A stretch of 64,000 nucleotides of DNA. Origin: Plasmopara viticola. Lineage: Eukaryota > Oomycota > Peronosporomycetes > Peronosporales > Peronosporaceae. Numbering within the stretch: the stretch's first letter is position 1; each line of letters begins with the position of its first letter. The position numbers were made by a program, and so were the translations under genes. The DNA is taken from the NCBI GenBank assembly GCA_001695595.3, contig MBPM02000006.1, forward strand, positions 1,426,001 to 1,490,000. Reading direction: 5' to 3'. Below are positions 1 through 9,406 of this stretch, one piece after another. The notes beneath the pieces were generated by a model. It did not search any database, was not told the DNA's origin, and saw only the letters and a program-made list of their open reading frames with translations.

Positions 1-369
1 CTCCTCGCATCGACACGGAGTACTGCGAGGCAATTTGAATAAAATCGCATAGTCAACGCCCGTCCAGATGGACTCTTGGACATTGCAAAATTCATGTCAA
101 TCAGAGCCTCAAAACTTTGATTACTAACAACAACACGGCCACCATGGCCGTCAAAGAATTCTTCAGCTACCTTCATCTCTTTATTTTTTGAGCATCTTGC
201 GTGACGACATAGACGTTGATGCTGTCTTTGTCGGCAACCCGCGTTGCTTTAAATATGCTGAGCGCTTCATGAGAATAACTTAATGATAAAGTGGCGTATG
301 AAACGCTACGCAAGTATGTGAATACAGTATTTCACTTGAAACTTCCAAGCGAGACATCTCCGGTCCGTG

Positions 370-771
370 AAGAAAATGAGCACGAGGTTTTGCTCAAGCC
401 TGGCCCCAAGCTGATCTACGTCAAACAATGGCGCCAGTAATGAACAGCACAGGACAATCCAAGGATGAACCAAAGAAATGGCTCGATCAGGCATAATTCG
501 ACCAAGTTTGTTTGCCTCTTCGGCGCCAACATCTTTTGTCAAGAAGCCTTCAAGTTGGCGCATTGTGCACGATTATCGTCAGCTAAATTTGGTGACGACC
601 TTGTCGGCGATACCAACCACGCGGAAGGAAGACACCTTTGACGCCATGTCTGGAACTAATTGGATTTCGTGTATGGACTTACTCTGTGGCTACTATCAGA
701 TTAAAATGCGTGAATCGGATGTACCATTTATCGCTTTTCCACCCTATTTGAATATTTGGACACTCCTATAG
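370..771 (+). pseudogene. Gypsy reverse transcriptase fragment
   Basis: Around 380-450 a frame reads EENEHEVLLKPGPKLIYVKQ, the typical lead-in to a gypsy RT. From 478 an open frame of 97 codons continues with RPS..SAPTSFVKKPSSWRIVHDYRQLN, DAMSGTNWISCMDL and GYYQIKMRESDVPFIAF. These match the fingers and the first catalytic block; the Asp of SCMDL is the first metal-binding Asp. The frame stops before the YxDD block, which is not recognisable downstream. Two stops separate the lead-in from this frame. No separate promoter is expected, since the element is transcribed from its LTR. Confidence 0.8.
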
Positions 772-967
772 GACTGAGCGTTAGGTTTGATCGGCCTTTG
801 CAGAAAGTGTTATAAGATTTAAGGGATGTGATAAAAATCTAATTTGACGATATCTAGGTGCTCACACAAAGTGAAGATGTCGCAGATCACGTAACGGCTT
901 TCCACCGTGTAGTCAAAGGTGTGAGAAACAGCAACTCTACATTAAGATGTCAAAGTGCCAGCTTTGA

Positions 968-1575
968 GTGGATGAGTTCCCATGCCTAGGAGGCTTTGTC
1001 GGACAAAAAGGTGTCCAAATGGACCCCGGCAAAAAACAAAATATCGCAAAATATCCTGTGCCCAAGACAAAGAAGGAAATGGAGTGCATCTTATGGACTA
1101 CAGTCTGCAATTTGCAGGACCCCTCCATGACAGTTCATAGAAAAACATCCTCGAGAATCGATCGAGCTCTCAGACAATCATCTACGCTGATTCACCGAAA
1201 TCAAGCGTCACTTGACCCTTCCACCCGGTTTACATCTTCCAAACTTTCTGGAACCATTTGGTATACGAAAAGACGCCTCACCGAAATCAAGCGTCACTTG
1301 ACCCTTTCACCCGGTTTATATCTTCCAAACTTTCTGGAACCATTTGGTATACGAATGGATGCCTCGAATTTGCGATAGGGAAAGACTTGTTCTGAAAGGA
1401 TGAAGAGCAAGAGCCTCCGATTGCTTTAACGGGTCGGAAGACAAAGCCAGACGAGATGAACTACCCTGTTCATGAGAAAGAGCTGCTCGCAATTATGCAT
1501 GCGCTCAAAGTATTACGTGAGTATCTTCTCGATCGACCATTCACGGTCAAACGGATCACAAATGTATTGAGATCG
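968..1575 (+). pseudogene. Gypsy RT thumb / RNase H fragment
   Basis: A 136-codon frame from 968 carries the RT connection (FVGQKGVQMDPGKKQNIAKY), then the RNase H start GIRMDASN, where the Asp belongs to the catalytic DAS motif. After a shift near 1380 the reading resumes at about 1423 as RKTKPDEMNYPVHEKELLAI and HALKVLREYLLDRPFTVK, which carries the catalytic Glu (KEL). The segment is corrupted by an 86-bp tandem duplication at 1192-1363 that repeats the sequence just before the RNase H domain. It lies in correct order between RT and integrase. Confidence 0.75.
1192..1363 (+). repeat. Two tandem copies of an 86-bp segment inside gypsy pol
   Basis: Copy 1 (1192-1277) and copy 2 (1278-1363) differ at only a few bases: both begin TCACCGAAATCAAGCGTCAC and both run through CTGGAACCATTTGGTATACG. 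The unit is not a multiple of three, so it shifts the reading frame. It is local to this copy; the related remnant on the minus strand near 12.5 kb shows only one copy of the GIRMDA segment. Confidence 0.9.
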
Positions 1576-1739
1576 TCCTGACGCAGAAAACTACATATCA
1601 CGAAGTACCTTGATGAAGTAATGAGCTTGGGGATTTCGACCTATGATCAATTGGACATCCGGTAAACTGACACCGTGGCTGTTACTTTGTCACGCAATCC
1701 GAATTCTGATAGTATTGCTCCCCAAGTTAGCTTATAAGT

Positions 1740-2570
1740 GTTACTGGAAAGACCGCGAGATCGTGGCAACAATCAAGACGAATGAGATCACAGTTGGTCA
1801 ATCTACAAAGGCGATATATGCGTGGAATGGACACCTACGGTACATTATCAAGAAGCTGAAAAACGGAGATGATGTACCAAGGTACTCATTGTACGATGGT
1901 ATTTTGTATTATCAAATTGGCAAAGATGAGACTCCACGACTGTCTCAATGCCGTCATGGTGATTGTCGATCGCTAAACAAAAGAGTCATATTCATCGCTA
2001 CAAAGCCAACGGACGATACTGCAATGATTGCATCTTCATGAAGATATATATTGAGAACCATTGCATACCAAAGACCATTGTGACTGATCGAGACATCAGG
2101 TTAACATCTAAGCTATGGCAACCAGTCGTGTCTGGTGTGAGAACGCAACACAAACTAACTTCGGCTTGTAGGTCGCAATCGGATGGACAAATAAAAAAAA
2201 CTAATCGTTTTATTGGAGATTACCTCCGAGGTGTCGTCAACTCAGCACAGCATGATTGGGATGGCTCTTTTGCATTCGGCTGAGATAGACAATTATCGAC
2301 GCGTGCACTCTACAATTGGAATGTCACCGTTTGCAGCGATTCTAGAATATATTTTTATATACCGAATGATTTGGCATCAGATCCAGAAGTTCATAAACTT
2401 GGAAAAATCAGCACAAGAGGATCTACTACGTCAATTAGCGTTGCTCAAGGTCGCACAAAGTCGGATAAGCGAAGCACAAGAGCGCATGAAGCACTATTAT
2501 GACAAGAATGAACCTGTCCAAGACTTCCAAATTGGCAATCTGGGGCAAGAATTTGGATGTTTGTCATGAG
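1740..2570 (+). pseudogene. Gypsy integrase fragment
   Basis: The frame from 1963 reads MKIYIENHCIPKTIVTDRDI then LTSKLWQPV, the integrase core with the Asp of TDRD. It continues with SDGQIKKTNRFIGDYLRGVV, containing a degraded region around the catalytic Glu (normally DGQTER), and AQHDWDGSFAF. A shift near 2280 moves the reading to a 118-codon frame with NYRRVHSTIGMSPF and a basic, helical C-terminal part (AQERMKHYYDKNEPVQDFQIG). The minus-strand remnant has matching RGQTYEINRFMGHYLRGVV and RVHSTIEMP segments. Confidence 0.8.
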
Positions 2571-2705
2571 GATTTTACTCAGTCGAAAAAACTAGCGCCA
2601 AGATAGGTTGGCCCATTCACGATCGTGACGAGAGTTTTGCGAAATTTTTTCGAGTTATGGTTATCGAAGGTATCAAAGCTGTATCCTGTGTTTCACACTT
2701 CTTAG

Positions 2706-2927
2706 TTGGAGCCGAGTCGTAAGGATCCCAAGCGTCGGCAAAAGAAAAATCAGGTCATATTGGCCGATGGCTTTATGGACAACTCGTTCAGGCCGCAGTT
2801 AAAAATCGTAGGAACAAGAGAAACAAACAGTACAAATCTTGGTGGCTTGGTAAAAGCAAGAAGGAAAGTCACTTGGGAGCCCATGGAGAATCTAAAGCAG
2901 ATTTACGGACTCATCGACCTCTACTAG
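2706..2927 (+). pseudogene. Gypsy pol C-terminus with chromodomain relic
   Basis: The last readable pol part starts after a segment around 2590-2700 that reads like the region upstream of chromodomains (TIVTRVLRNFFELW, then KLYPVFHTS after a shift). It ends in RKVTWEPMENLKQIYGLI, the WEP-x-ENL signature of a chromodomain. This identifies the element as a chromovirus. The stop at 2925-2927 is followed by about 55 bases to the probable 3' LTR. Confidence 0.65.
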
Positions 2928-2982
2928 GAATCAAAAAGATGAGTCCATCTTTTAAAGTAGGCATCTGCTCTAAGGAAGGTCA

Positions 2983-3435
2983 TGTGACGTGACCGTCGTA
3001 CCGGCACTTTTGCCGATTATGGCTTTAACGAAGTATAGTTAATAAGTTACCAACATACATATGCATTAGCTTTAATCGTAGGAATAGGCGACCATACAGT
3101 TCCCGACCAGAAGACAGTTCCAGATTTGACATAATTATTGGAAATCAATAGATCTTATTGGCTGAAAGTAATCTTGGATGTGTCAGAAAGCAGACAGAGT
3201 TAAGAGGATTGAAGCTTTAAGGATATAGCAGTTGATGACAGTTAGGCTGTATCCAGGAAATTAGTTGTAATATCTCTTCATCTGATATCACTTCTCAATT
3301 TACTTTAAGCCTAAACACTCTTCTTCTTTTACAACTTTGCTTCGCCCGCGCCCCAGCTTCGTCCAACGGCCGACTTTAATCGGCTTCCTCCGCAACTGTG
3401 TTAGATTTGGCGCTCAAGATTTCAAATCGTAAACA
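2983..3435 (+). repeat. Probable 3' LTR of the gypsy element
   Basis: The chromodomain stop is followed by a short spacer with a purine-rich run (AAGGAAGG) and then TGTGACGTGACCG, a plausible TG start. The right end is placed at ATCGTAAACA (TG...CA). The second half is pyrimidine-rich (TCTTCTTCTTTTACAAC), as LTR U5 parts often are. The 5' LTR is not in the window, so the boundaries cannot be confirmed by pairing. Ends are approximate. Confidence 0.35.
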
Positions 3436-5400
3436 GTTCGTCAAGCATCGCCAACCGAGAAGTATAGCTCAGCCTAGTCACTCTGTATTTGCTGTTATGC
3501 CATGATGCGCAGCTTTTTTCGGAAATTGGACAACGGCAGATTGGGTGGACAACCGTAAGAAACGATATAAATATCTTATTTTTGAGCTAATGACGGCTTT
3601 ATTTTTTCGGTGATGATTAGTTATTGAGCACATACATAGAATAGTAGCAGTGATATTGATACTACTACTTTATCTACTTGATTATTGCATAAATGTATCT
3701 ATCGCCTCCATATAATACAATATGACAGATTTTACCGTTTTTTTTGCTATCGCTGTTCCAAACAGAACAAAGCGCGAGCTTTAAGTGATTCAGACTGGAA
3801 ACCGGTAGGCAAATGCGTTGATGTTACACTTCGTACTTCTGGCGATGGGTGCCCACACCAGATCATTCGTGATGTATCTCGTCAAGCCTCTGGCGGTAAT
3901 TTGCTGTGAGTACAGCAGGATCTCTTCATGTTTGAGCAATGCAATTAGTGCTATTGTTTCTGAAAAGAAGATTTGTGATTGATTAGAGTTGACGGAAACG
4001 TTTTGCATGAGTCGATATATCAAGTCTTCGATGGCATAAAAATGGGCTTTTAGAGACTTTTGAAACTATTTTTTTTGTACAGCCCCCGTTTCATTTCTGA
4101 AGCAGGAATTGACGCTTAACAAAAAATATGTATTGTGAAAAATGTACTGACTGCCAACGTTGCAGCCCGTCATTGAAGCATCAGCGGATAGCAACAAGCT
4201 CTTTGTTGACCAGCTCAATTCTCTAGACTCCGTTACGAGCACATTTTAGTCTGCCTTGACTTATGACCTTTTTGGCCCATGTTTAAACATTTTTCTATAT
4301 TGGCGAGTCAACTGCAAACTTGAGAAACAATTTATCTTAAGGACTATGATTTCTGGATGTCTCCTTCAAATCACCGCTCAAAGAAGCCGTTTAAATAAAT
4401 CCGTTAGCAGGGTGACGCCAGTGTTCCTCAATTTGCTGGATTGGCAAGAAATCTGTTGGCTATGCTTTTTCAGTGGCGTGGTAGGTAAATTGTCTAATTG
4501 CTGACATTAGTTGGCGAGCCGTGTCTCCGACGCCTGAGCGCTTATGTTGGGTAACTTGTATAGGCACATAGAATAAAGTAGTTTAAGTCATAGTTCTTGA
4601 ATACAAGCATCGGGTACAAATTGGGCGCATCGCTGCCTCCCTTAAATAATGATGTGATGCCTCCCTTATATGTACACAATGATTTAATTGATGTTTCCGG
4701 CAATTTGCACACTACACACTGCCATGACACGACCAACTCCCATCCGGACCATTTGCGACGCAATGGTGTCGACTACTTTGTCTCCTAGTCGCATGTATAA
4801 CCTGCTTAAGACTTTGTAAGCTCAAAGCTGCTTCTCTCACTCTTTTTCAAGATTCCTCTTCTTTCCGAGCAGAAATAGCGGAGAGAATAAATCGGTAGCA
4901 ATTATTATTTCTGATGGTATACATTAGTTGCAATCCCGCAATATAGCGTTTTGGAGGACCCTTCGATACCTATACGAGGTGTAGGCTATTCATCTAATAA
5001 AATGTACCAAGATATCCGGATTCTATCGATTCTGAGATACGTGTACCCGTACCAGCATGCTTCGATAAATGTCCTTTGTCATCAGATGTAGCCCACACGT
5101 TCGCTTACCGCGCTGCATGGAGCGACTTCTCTGGCTTCTTCTTGTCATCGAAAAATACGCGCCACCATCAATCTGGCACGTGATTGCACGATATTAAAGT
5201 CAAGCAGATGCTACATTCTTAAGTCAAGTGATCCTGGTCCAGCTGGCTATCGTGACGGCACGAACTTAGCATCTTGTGGTGTTCAAAATTCCCGGATGGC
5301 ACATTGTGCGTCAGTTAGGATACAGTAACTTGCCACAGATTCATGGCCCCGAGCGCTTCAGGATCTGCCCCATTTGACAGTCAAGCCGCCCTCCTCACCG
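3436..5400. other. Intergenic, no gene recognised
   Basis: Only short open frames with no recognisable motif occur here. Base composition is AT-rich, like the deserts further right. The last 100 bases before 5400 turn GC-richer and belong to the promoter region of the GH6 gene. Confidence 0.5.
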
Positions 5401-5415
5401 TTCCTCGTCTGGCTA

Positions 5416-5433
5416 GCCATTTCCCAAACTTGC
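5416..5433 (+). promoter_or_regulatory. Initiator-like element upstream of GH6 gene A
   Basis: GCCATTTCCCAAACTTGC lies 55-73 bases upstream of the ATG at 5489. It resembles the oomycete Inr consensus (GCTCATTYYNCAWTTT) with one missing base, and pyrimidine-rich sequence follows, as in the flanking promoter region. The distance fits the short 5' leaders usual in oomycetes. Confidence 0.4.
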
Positions 5434-5488
5434 TCTTGTGACGCACTTGGCTTCGTCTTGAGCGTCTGCTACTCTTGCTTCTACTAAA

Positions 5489-6919
5489 ATGACCAAGATC
5501 TTTCGTGCACCGCCTGCAATCATAGCGCTGGCCTACACTTGCTTGCTGAGCGCTAGTGCCGCGGATAACCTTTGCTCCATCCCACCGTATTCGTACTCTT
5601 TGGCCAAGACCGCGTACCCACACCTCAAAAGTGCATTGGACACTATGGAAGAACATTCGATTACTGCTTGGTACACGGACCGACAGTCGGATGCTGAAAG
5701 TACTGCATTGCTGGCTAACATTACTTCAAAGTGCTCTGAAGACTCTCGTATGACGATCGCGGTCTACGGGATTCCAAGCAAGGATTGCAGTGCCGGCCTC
5801 TCGTCTGCTGGGTCTGTACACAGTACCAGTGACTATGAATCGTTTCTTGCCAAGCTGACGACTGCTGTTGGTACGCGCAAGGTGCTGTACATCGTCGAGC
5901 CCGATGCTGTGGGTCTTCTTGCTGATAACGGCTGTGGAAAGGCGGCTGGGTACCTGGACAACCTCAAGGTCGCAGTGTCGGCTCTATCAGCGAACGCAAA
6001 TGCGGAATTGTATGTGGATGTCGGCTACTGGCTACTCGCCGACTCGACCAAGGCGTCGGAAGTTGCTACGATCGTCAAGGAATTGAGCGAATCCGGCACG
6101 CTCAAGGGCGTCGCGATCAACACGTCAAACTACCGTTCTAACGACGAATGTACCACGTATTGCAACACGTTTCAGACTGCCATGGGATCGACCACCATGT
6201 CGTGTATTGTCGACACCAGTCGGAACTACAATGGCTCGCCTTCCACCGATTGGTGCAACGTCAAATCAGCTGGCATTGGCAATCCCCCTACGTCAGAAAC
6301 CGGTATCTCGAACATTGACTACTTTATGTGGGTCAAACCACCTGGAGAGAGTGATGGCGTTTGTACCGACACGACACAGTCGGACGCTTCATTGACAGGG
6401 GTCGCGGCTGGCTCTTTCTACGAGGAAGCTTTCCAATTGCTATGGGATCAGGGCTACTTTGTCAGTCAAGAAGGCATGGCTACGGTCTCTGGTAACGACG
6501 CAAACCAGTCGTACAGCCAAAATGGTGGTATTAGCGGGACGACTAACACGAGCGTGGAGCACAGTACAGGCAGTGAAGAAACCATTGGCGCGGGTACAGT
6601 TGTTGCGCCCGACACAAGCTCGCTCGAAATCCCTACATCAGCGCCAGAAGTAACGGCTACAACCCCTACAATGGCTCCAACCACTACAGTGGCTCCTACT
6701 TCTACAGTGGCTCCTACTTCTACAGTGGCTCCTACTTCTACAGTGGCTCCGACCCCTACAGTGGCTCCAACTCCTACAATGGCTCCAACTCCTACAGTGG
6801 CTCCAACTCCTACAGTGGCTCCCACTAACACATCGACAGACACGTCAGTGATAGACTCGCCCTCTAAGCAATCCGGTACTGGCTGTAAGGCCAAGAAGTC
6901 GCGTGCGCGTTTATTGTAG
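5489..6919 (+). CDS. Secreted glycoside hydrolase family 6 (cellobiohydrolase/endoglucanase-like) with Thr/Pro tail
   Basis: This 476-residue protein starts at an ATG in the context AAAATGACC. Residues 1-25 form a signal peptide (hydrophobic IIALAYTCLLSASA). Residues 26-345 are a GH6 catalytic domain: WYTDR (D64), AVYGIPSKDC with the probable catalytic acid D99, YIVEPDAVG (E137, D139), ELYVDVGYW, VAINTSNYR, CIVDTSRN, WCNVKSAGIG and WVKPPGESDG (D289). GH6 enzymes hydrolyse beta-1,4-glucan with inversion. The tail (about 355-455) is Ser/Thr/Pro-rich with a six-residue repeat and probably O-glycosylated. It ends in a basic stretch (CKAKKSRARLL) with no membrane segment, so the protein should be released. 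No cellulose-binding module is seen. A paralogue lies at 14310-15431 and a relic at 7073-8454. Single exon. The substrate could be plant cellulose or the oomycete's own wall. Confidence 0.92.
   Translation: MTKIFRAPPAIIALAYTCLLSASAADNLCSIPPYSYSLAKTAYPHLKSALDTMEEHSITAWYTDRQSDAESTALLANITSKCSEDSRMTIAVYGIPSKDCSAGLSSAGSVHSTSDYESFLAKLTTAVGTRKVLYIVEPDAVGLLADNGCGKAAGYLDNLKVAVSALSANANAELYVDVGYWLLADSTKASEVATIVKELSESGTLKGVAINTSNYRSNDECTTYCNTFQTAMGSTTMSCIVDTSRNYNGSPSTDWCNVKSAGIGNPPTSETGISNIDYFMWVKPPGESDGVCTDTTQSDASLTGVAAGSFYEEAFQLLWDQGYFVSQEGMATVSGNDANQSYSQNGGISGTTNTSVEHSTGSEETIGAGTVVAPDTSSLEIPTSAPEVTATTPTMAPTTTVAPTSTVAPTSTVAPTSTVAPTPTVAPTPTMAPTPTVAPTPTVAPTNTSTDTSVIDSPSKQSGTGCKAKKSRARLL
6671..6826 (+). 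repeat. 18-bp coding minisatellite (APT-T-V/M type repeat) in GH6 gene A
   Basis: About nine units of an 18-bp repeat encode a run of VAPT(S/P)T-type hexapeptides. Four central units (ACAGTGGCTCCTACTTCT and close variants) are nearly identical and the outer ones differ by a few bases. All are in frame. The array forms a flexible, probably O-glycosylated stalk. Unit number is likely to vary between isolates. Confidence 0.9.
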
Positions 6920-7072
6920 ATGGGACCCTAGTGTATTGTGATGTCAGTGTGTGGTCGATTTACATGTTAGAACGATAAAAAACTAAATTTACGATGTTTT
7001 ACGTGATCACCAAGTTTAAAGGAATAAGAAAGTATAGTGCATTAACGTCGATAAATTTAAGAGATTGAAGAT

Positions 7073-8454
7073 TTAGCTGTTAAAGTCTCTTGAAGTCTCC
7101 CATTTATAAGACATCTTGTATCCGAGAAATGATCGGCCATTACTTGTTGAGAATGAGAGTTGGGTAGTGGAGCCAAGGTCGACAATTCCAATGTTTCGCC
7201 TTCGTTCAATACTTTCTGTTGTTTGCGACCGACGCTCAAGATTGCAGCAAGAAAAAATTACTGCGACAGCAACAGCACCACTTATTACGATCAAGTCAAA
7301 TTGTTGCCTGAAACCTTTGTTGCGACTTAACTTATTAAAGATAGGTTGGAGGGTACACGAATCGATTTTGGATTAGTCGCTTGCGGACTAGTATACTTAC
7401 CAGTTGCTTCGTTGTTTACTTCGGGCTTCTCGTCTTGATAAGTCTTCATCTGGTCTAAGTTCTGAGCTTGATCACCGTCCTGGTCCTGATTATTGTTCAG
7501 CAGCTAAATTGATAACACCAAGCATTGCCAATACTAGGGATATACCCCAACTCAGCCACGATCGAAAAACTTCAAAAAGATTCATCGAAGAAAATACCTG
7601 CATCAGGCCCCGTGATACGGAAATAGGAGTGCGATCGCGGCACGTGCTGTCACTGTCTCCACGCGGCTTGACCCATTTTGAATTGTCAACGACGCTATCT
7701 CCTTTGCAATCGCGTAACACCACTCGTTCCTTGCAGGACCTCCAGACATTACAGTCATCAGGCGAGAGTTTTCACGTGATTTCAACAATTTGGTTGCGGC
7801 GTCAAAGATGCAAAAGAGCCAACGGCATTTTGGAACTCGGTCCACAGTGTCGCTAATGTACTGATTGTTTGGTAGTTGTACGTGTTGACTCAACCTTCGG
7901 TCCTCGCATTGGTTTTCAATATTGACCACAGCTGCTCATGGAACACCTAACACCAAAGTAAATGAGCGCATGTTCATTCTTTCGACCGCGATTTGTAAAA
8001 TACTTAGTATTTGACGGTCTAAAATTCAGCCGCGTACCCTTTCGTACCCATCTGCCCACGCCTCCACCACCAACAGGACCCGCATACTTGTGCCCACCTG
8101 ATGGAGTGGATACAGGTGTGGATGGGTGGGTGGGTACACAGCGCAGAAATTTCTGTCGCACGTAGGTTTGTGTTTAAATGAGAAGCTTTCGACCGCCGAA
8201 AGTGCAGTCTTTGTTTGAAAACCATGCGCAACAACACTCAGTCGTGCGTCTTTGGGACTAGGTCGTGCGCTGTTTAGATGTTTTTTGCAGCGATCTAAAT
8301 ACCACATCGCAATGCCAAACTTCTTGAGCGGCAAGCCTTGGCGCAGAGTATGAAACCTTGGCGTCTCAATCGTCACTAGCGGCAAAGAGTTCAGTCTTTT
8401 GGCTTGACCAAGTCCCACTACAGCTACAGCAGACAGAAATAAAGCCAAGTGCAT
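7073..8454 (-). pseudogene. GH6 relic with signal peptide and C-terminal membrane segment
   Basis: Read on the minus strand, a signal peptide starts at the ATG at 8454 (MHLALFLSAVAVVGLGQA). GH6 pieces then follow in correct order over several frames: KKFGIAMWYLDR (compare GIATWYTDR), DARLSVVAHG (compare SRLSIVVYG), VLLVVE (compare VLYVLEP), NNQYISDTVDRVPKC (compare SNYRATKQIAKLC), NEWCYAIAKEI (compare SEWCNVKKAGI) and KWVKPRGDSDSTC (compare YLKPPGDSDGTC). The block with the catalytic KDC has become QTKTAL, so the acid is lost. A polar stretch (QDQDGDQAQNLDQ) and a membrane segment (IVISGAVAVAVIFSCC) followed by basic residues come next at 7500-7073. Frames are broken at several points and the middle (about 8030-7930) is not alignable by eye. 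It sits between the two intact GH6 genes and is probably a decayed tandem paralogue. Confidence 0.7.
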
Positions 8455-8713
8455 GATTTTAACAAGCCGCAATACCGATAGACAGTTGGTACTGCAAATT
8501 GACCACCGTTGCGAACATCACCACCATGAAGCTTCACAACACCAAGCCACACAAGACTTGTTGGCATATAGTATTGCTGTGAGGACATTTATTGGCACAA
8601 AAGAGGAATTAAGCTCGCAAACACGCGATAATAATTACAGTATTCTACTGTATTCTACCGGTTTGTCACAAAATACTCCTAGCCAAGAGACAATAGCAAC
8701 ACTTCCTGGCGAC

Positions 8714-9406
8714 TTACAGGATTGTGCTCCCACCTGTAGGCGTGTGCTTGATTTCAATGTGAATGTGGCTGTCGCCTGGAGTCGCCAAAGCGGCGTCAAG
8801 ATCGTTCTCGCGTGATTTTTTCATGCGGGAGGCGGCAGTACCGACTGCGGCCACAGCAGCTACAACGGCAAATATGCCCAAAGTCAAGGTCCCAGTGGAT
8901 TTTGAGGTTCCATTCCCGGTCGACTGAGTGTTGACCTGATTAGCGCTGTGCGCTGCGTCGTCGCCTAGAACGTCGGATGTCGAGGCGGGGCTGGCGTTCA
9001 GAGCCGAGTCCTTCCCGGTTCCAGGTGCTGGCGTTGCGGTTTCTGGCGGCGGTGGATTTGTAGCTACTGGAGTCGCTCCAGGGGGCGGCGTAAGAGCGGG
9101 AGAAGGCGTAGAAGAGCTTTCAATCGGCTCAGTGGGAAAGTGTGGATCACAGTCCGCAGAGTGTAAACCCTCCTCCGTCGTAGTAGTCGCCACTGTTATA
9201 GGAAATGGCGGCGTTGTGTCAGCGGCTTCTAGTGTAGGAGTCGTAGCAGCCGACGGCGATGTGGGAACACCGGGCGCCGTAGTGTACACGTCGTCCTGGC
9301 GGGCACCCGTGGACGGTGTCATTGAGTTACCCTGCTGCAAGGCCAACGCATCATTAGAGTGTAAAGCTACGAAAACGGCCGTGCAGACAGCGAAATTACA
9401 AAACAT
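8714..9406 (-). CDS. Secreted mucin-like Thr/Pro-rich single-pass membrane protein
   Basis: The 230-residue frame starts at ATG 9406 with a signal peptide (residues 1-22, ending in DALA). Residues 25-170 are very rich in Thr, Pro, Ser and Ala (for example TPPPGATPVATNPPPPETATP) with two N-glycosylation sequons (NASP is blocked by Pro, NGTS is usable). A transmembrane helix follows at about 173-192 (GTLTLGIFAVVAAVAAVGTA), then RMKKSR as stop-transfer and an acidic or polar cytoplasmic tail of about 35 residues. No catalytic domain is present. It lies in the GH6 cluster, 260 bases upstream of the GH6 relic and on the same strand, and could be a cell-surface stalk or wall-associated mucin. It could also descend from the tail of a membrane GH6 that lost its catalytic part, but its own intact signal peptide argues for a separate gene. 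Composition and clean frame support it as real. Confidence 0.65.
   Translation of the reverse strand: MFCNFAVCTAVFVALHSNDALALQQGNSMTPSTGARQDDVYTTAPGVPTSPSAATTPTLEAADTTPPFPITVATTTTEEGLHSADCDPHFPTEPIESSSTPSPALTPPPGATPVATNPPPPETATPAPGTGKDSALNASPASTSDVLGDDAAHSANQVNTQSTGNGTSKSTGTLTLGIFAVVAAVAAVGTAASRMKKSRENDLDAALATPGDSHIHIEIKHTPTGGSTIL

Larger units (their letters stand above)
1..2930 (+). mobile_element. Degenerate Ty3/gypsy LTR retrotransposon (pol), chromovirus type
   Basis: The plus strand holds, in order, reverse transcriptase, RNase H, integrase and a C-terminal chromodomain, which is the pol order of a Ty3/gypsy chromovirus. The reading is split over all three frames with many stops, so the copy is dead. 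The left end (LTR, gag, most of protease) lies outside the window or has decayed beyond recognition in bases 1-360. A second, diverged copy of the same kind of element lies on the minus strand at 11.2-12.5 kb and aligns with it in RNase H and integrase, which supports the call. I name the superfamily with confidence but not the family. Confidence 0.85.

Noticed and set aside
6466..6894. 142-codon minus-strand frame opposite the Thr/Pro repeat
   Set aside because: It is the antisense shadow of the GH6 repeat array; low-complexity coding repeats keep the opposite strand open.
7404..7856. 150-codon plus-strand frame
   Set aside because: It overlaps the GH6 relic on the other strand and has no motif; the GH6 pieces explain the region better.
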